From Pholiota molesta (taxonomy: Eukaryota > Basidiomycota > Agaricomycetes > Agaricales > Strophariaceae): a DNA stretch of 64,000 nt. Positions 61,025-64,000 of the stretch are shown piece by piece (the stretch's first letter is position 1; each line of letters starts with the position of its first letter). The notes below the pieces were generated by a model. That model had not been told where the DNA came from, made no database searches, and worked only from the letters and a program-made list of their open reading frames with translations. The position numbers and the translations under genes were made by a program. The stretch spans positions 124,001 through 188,000 of the forward strand of contig JACGCK010000067.1 of assembly GCA_014925825.1 (NCBI GenBank). Reading direction: 5' to 3'.

Positions 61025-63530
61025 ATTCGCGCGGGATAACAGTGCGTCGAGTATCGGTGTCGGCAGGTGCTGCGTGGATGGATGTTCGTCGGACTGGACA
61101 AAGAACATGAGCTGTGATACAGATAAGGCAATTTCTTTTACTTACAGATCGTAGAGCGACATGTAGCTGACTCTTTTTTTCGTGCCTCCGTTGGATATTG
61201 TCTGTCTAATCTACCAACTCCAGTTTCTATTAGCTCCAGTTTGTGAAGACAAGTACTAGGAATCGAACGTACCTTATATATGGTCTAACCAAAGACATTA
61301 AATTCCCATGAAGAAACGACGAAATTCTCCAGCTTAAAAGCATGGTACTGTACTTCGAATAGAAATCAACAATCCGTATGCATCGAGACAGAGAGTGTGG
61401 CCCCACCTGTAAGAAAGCCCTATTCCCTGAAGCATGAGGAGTCATTTCGATCCGCGCAGCGACACTTTCAAAGTTCGGCATGGCAGGGTCGATTGGTGTG
61501 CTGGCCGACGTGTCAGCACCGGTGGTCTCGAGCAGCGGTCAGGTTAGATGGCGAGCAAACGGCACATTCGACATCGAGAAAAAGGAGAAGCTGTAGGCCA
61601 CATTTTGAATCAAAGATTACAGTATTCTGTTCAACAACATACCCTCGTAAACATTAGCCATAGGCAAAACCCTCTACATCTTGAAGACGGACGTCGAAAT
61701 TTCAGCCGAGCAACGTGCATCTCAGGACGTCAGGATGCGGACTTGCAGCTTGATTCGCCGATTGTGATTCAACTCCGCGTCAATGAATGATTGAGCAGGT
61801 TTTCGTATGCCTTCGAAGATTTGGTGCCGTGCGATGACGAAGCAAATTTAAACTGAGCAATGTTGTTGATAGTAAACTGCGCAAATCCTGTAAATGTAAG
61901 AAGGGGTAGAGACAAGGTCGTTGTTTAAGTAATTACCTTGAAAATATGAGCTTTTCAACGTGGTCCATGGGCCAATACGAAGTACCGTTGGGGAAATTTC
62001 CGAAACAAAAGATGTCGATGATGGGTCAAGTACAGGTAGCGATCGGCATCGAGCGACAGCATCTTCCTCTTGCGGGTATTCGTCATAGCATAAGCACGCA
62101 GCTATGATTTGTTGGAGAGTTGAAGTCATCAGGGAGCATTGGCAAGTGTAGTCAGCTGTGTGAAAACCAATAGATGGCTAAAGCACCTCTGGAGTGGTCC
62201 AGACAAGCAGGTTTTCGATAAATCAAGGTCAAAGTGGTGCGCGTAAGCTGAGCATAAGCAGGAGTAGAGCTATGTAGCGGGAGTTGGTGGAGGAAGGTTG
62301 AGCGTTGCGTCGAACGTTGAGGCCTTGAGGGCCGCGGGCGGAGTTTTCCGGACCGCTGCTGTAGCGCTTAGACTGAACTTCCAGTGCGCACTTCATCCTA
62401 TTCGTTATCGTTGTATAATGTATTGTCGCTCACCGCTCTTCGTTGGTGTCTCGTCTATGCTGCCTGCTCACGATACCATTACTAGGATTTGGCATGAAGC
62501 CAGGAGAATCACTGAGGCGTGCAGGAACTCGCATGCCAATTTCATTTGCTAAGGTTGCTACTAGTGGTGCGTTGCAGCTTTCCAAGATAACCACTATGTT
62601 CATTGAATGATCCATAGCCGGCATAGCCCTCCATGTCGCCCAACTTTCATGAACATTACCGACCCGATTTCCAATCCCCGCGTGCCAACATCCTTTCATC
62701 CAGAGCGGTATCCCTCTCAGCTCTCATTTCATGAACCCTTCCGCACGGTTTTTTTTTGCATTACTCTGGGGTGGGTCTCTCCTTTCATACGGGTATACAT
62801 GCGTTCTCAGCTTCTACCCAGCCGTCATTTTCCCTTGCCCTTCCTTCGAAGACCTGCCAGTGGCACCTCATCCAAAGGCGTATATGCCTTGTTTCACGAT
62901 CCTTTGTGAACCCGCTTGGTAAGATTCTTCTTCGCACTCATCTGCCCATATTCTCAGCCTCCTCTGCCCCTTTCCCATCCCCTCTCTCGACCCTCAGACG
63001 ATCTTCCTCCCAAAAAATTCTTTATTGCCCATGTTTGATATCATTCACAGTGCCGGAAATACTCGCAAACAATTACACGACCAATCGCTCTGCATTTCGA
63101 CAGGATGTTTGCGGATTTCGCTGTTGGATGATAGTATATACTAAAGGCATCCATCGACGAAGGGGTCTGAAACTATCGAAGTTCGCCGCCGCAAAAGCCT
63201 GTCTTGCGCGAACATGCGGGGATCTCATGATACCGCCATCGTCTTGTGCGTCTACGACATCGATCGATCGCGCTCGGTCCTCCAGAACAATTTCGGACCA
63301 AGACCCGTCGTACTCACTTCGCTAGGATGGCTGGTTCAGCAACGGAACGTGTTCGGCCTCGGTTGAGAGTGCTGGATTGGGCTTAAGAGGGCGGAGGTGA
63401 GAAGGAACTAGCGGCTCCTGAGGGATCGTATTAATTGTCTCTGCGGCGAGGTTGTTGTGAGTGCCCTACCCTTGGATTAACATGACTATGTTCTAAAATT
63501 TGCAGGCTGCCATCGCCCTTGTGCCAGCGT
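61025..63530. repeat. 3' flank of D3, duplicate of 54768-57130
   Basis: Collinear with the D2 flank, with several small insertions and deletions (for example about 70 bp extra near 62170-62300). Besides the minus-strand relic at 61769-62129 I see no gene. The stretch 62640-63480 resembles 56330-57060 but has no open frame conserved between the two. Confidence 0.7.
61769..62129 (-). pseudogene. Co-duplicated minus-strand relic next to D3
   Basis: Better preserved than its partner near D2. From the ATG at 62129 it reads MTSTLQQIIAACLCYDEYPQ, LPVLDPSSTSFVSEISPTVL and WTTLKSSYFQ. Then come a gtaatt...ttacag intron and GFAQFTINNIAQFKFASSSH, with a stop at 61769-61771 (about 100 residues). The D2 copy keeps the start (MT-TLQQII) but is frameshifted at once. 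Whether the D3 copy is expressed is unknown; no domain is recognised. Confidence 0.4.
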
Positions 63531-64000
63531 TAACTCGGAGCAGGTTGTAACGTTCGCGCATAGTGCCTTGGCCACAACCTCTTCCATGTCTACGCTGGCG
63601 CAAATGAAACCTGTGCGGATTTGCTTCCCACATGCGATGGGGCAGTTGTGGCATGGGTATGGCGACCTGGCATATGGACATTGCATCGAGCAACTTGGCG
63701 TTCCTTCATGACCCTTGACGCAACTAGCACTACAGACGCATGTACACATCCCGGCTTTCCTCTCCGGGGGTTATGTACACCGTAACTTGTAAGCCCTCAC
63801 TCCATGTCGCTGACGGACGTAATTGACCCATCTTGATCAGAACAAGTTAACTGGTCCCTTCCGTTCGAATAATCCTCCGGTAGTCATCCATCTCCATCGT
63901 AATTTAGCATATTTGGAAAAAAGCTAACTGGTATCTGTTTGTCTAGCCCTGTCAAATGGAAATGGGCCGGCATGGGACTACCCTCCCCGATCTCGACACG
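63485..64000. repeat. Element X, copy 2 (runs to the window end)
   Basis: Matches 50290-50825 up to and including the final bases (catgggactac, c[t/c]gatctcgacacg). In copy 1 a DUF6535 gene starts about 580 bp after this point, so another member may begin just outside the window. Confidence 0.75.

Noticed and set aside
1..64000. CRISPR arrays, rRNA, tRNA clusters, telomeric repeats
   Set aside because: Looked for by eye; no regularly spaced repeats of the right type, no conserved rRNA blocks, no convincing tRNA boxes, no TTAGGG runs.

Overview
The window is genomic DNA of a filamentous basidiomycete, most likely an Agaricomycete. Genes are split by short introns (about 50-65 bp, GT...AG, often with CTAAC/CTGAC branch sites). 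Two families are characteristic of mushroom-forming fungi: F-box proteins with a C-terminal LxGxWxG module, and DUF6535 multi-span membrane proteins. There are no rRNA genes, convincing tRNAs, CRISPR arrays or bacterial-type operons. All names come from reading motifs; no database search was possible.

Layout. 0.1-2.3 kb (-) and 8.3-10.4 kb (+): two divergent F-box paralogues, each rebuilt as an 8-exon gene with matching exon architecture. 6.0-7.0 kb (+): translation elongation factor 1-beta, with an apparent one-base frameshift in an Ala/Glu-rich stretch. 13.0-14.0 kb (+): a secreted, probably GPI-anchored DUF7729-type protein. 14.7-15.8 kb: two tandem repeats. 16.2-19.1 kb: a spliced Cys-motif gene (-), a protein-kinase-like fragment (+) and a second small Cys-motif ORF (-). 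20.6-22.5 kb (+): a small secreted Cys protein and a NUDIX hydrolase with two G-run frameshifts. 24.1-37.4 kb: three Cdc20/Cdh1 (fizzy) WD40 relatives on the minus strand. Copies A and B share a duplicated ~1.5 kb segment; A is multiply frameshifted, B is open but truncated, C is a separate frameshifted relic. 26.0-28.9 kb: a GC-rich, repetitive stretch holding an undescribed intron-rich minus-strand gene behind a good TATA box.

40.2-43.1 kb (+): a reverse-transcriptase gene of the domesticated fungal type (SDLEWFG, RGTPISYSLS and HDD motifs), flanked by imperfect direct repeats. 45.7-64 kb: an array of DUF6535 genes (D1, a pseudogene D0, D2, D3), all on the plus strand. D2, D3 and their 3' flanks are duplicated, and a ~520 bp element lies before D2 and again at the window end, so the array probably continues.

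The genes do not form one pathway. The window is a patchwork of a few housekeeping or secreted genes and fast-changing, duplicated families. A recurrent theme is single-base loss, mostly in G/C runs. Either several loci are decaying or the assembly carries indel errors; resequencing or RNA reads would separate the two.
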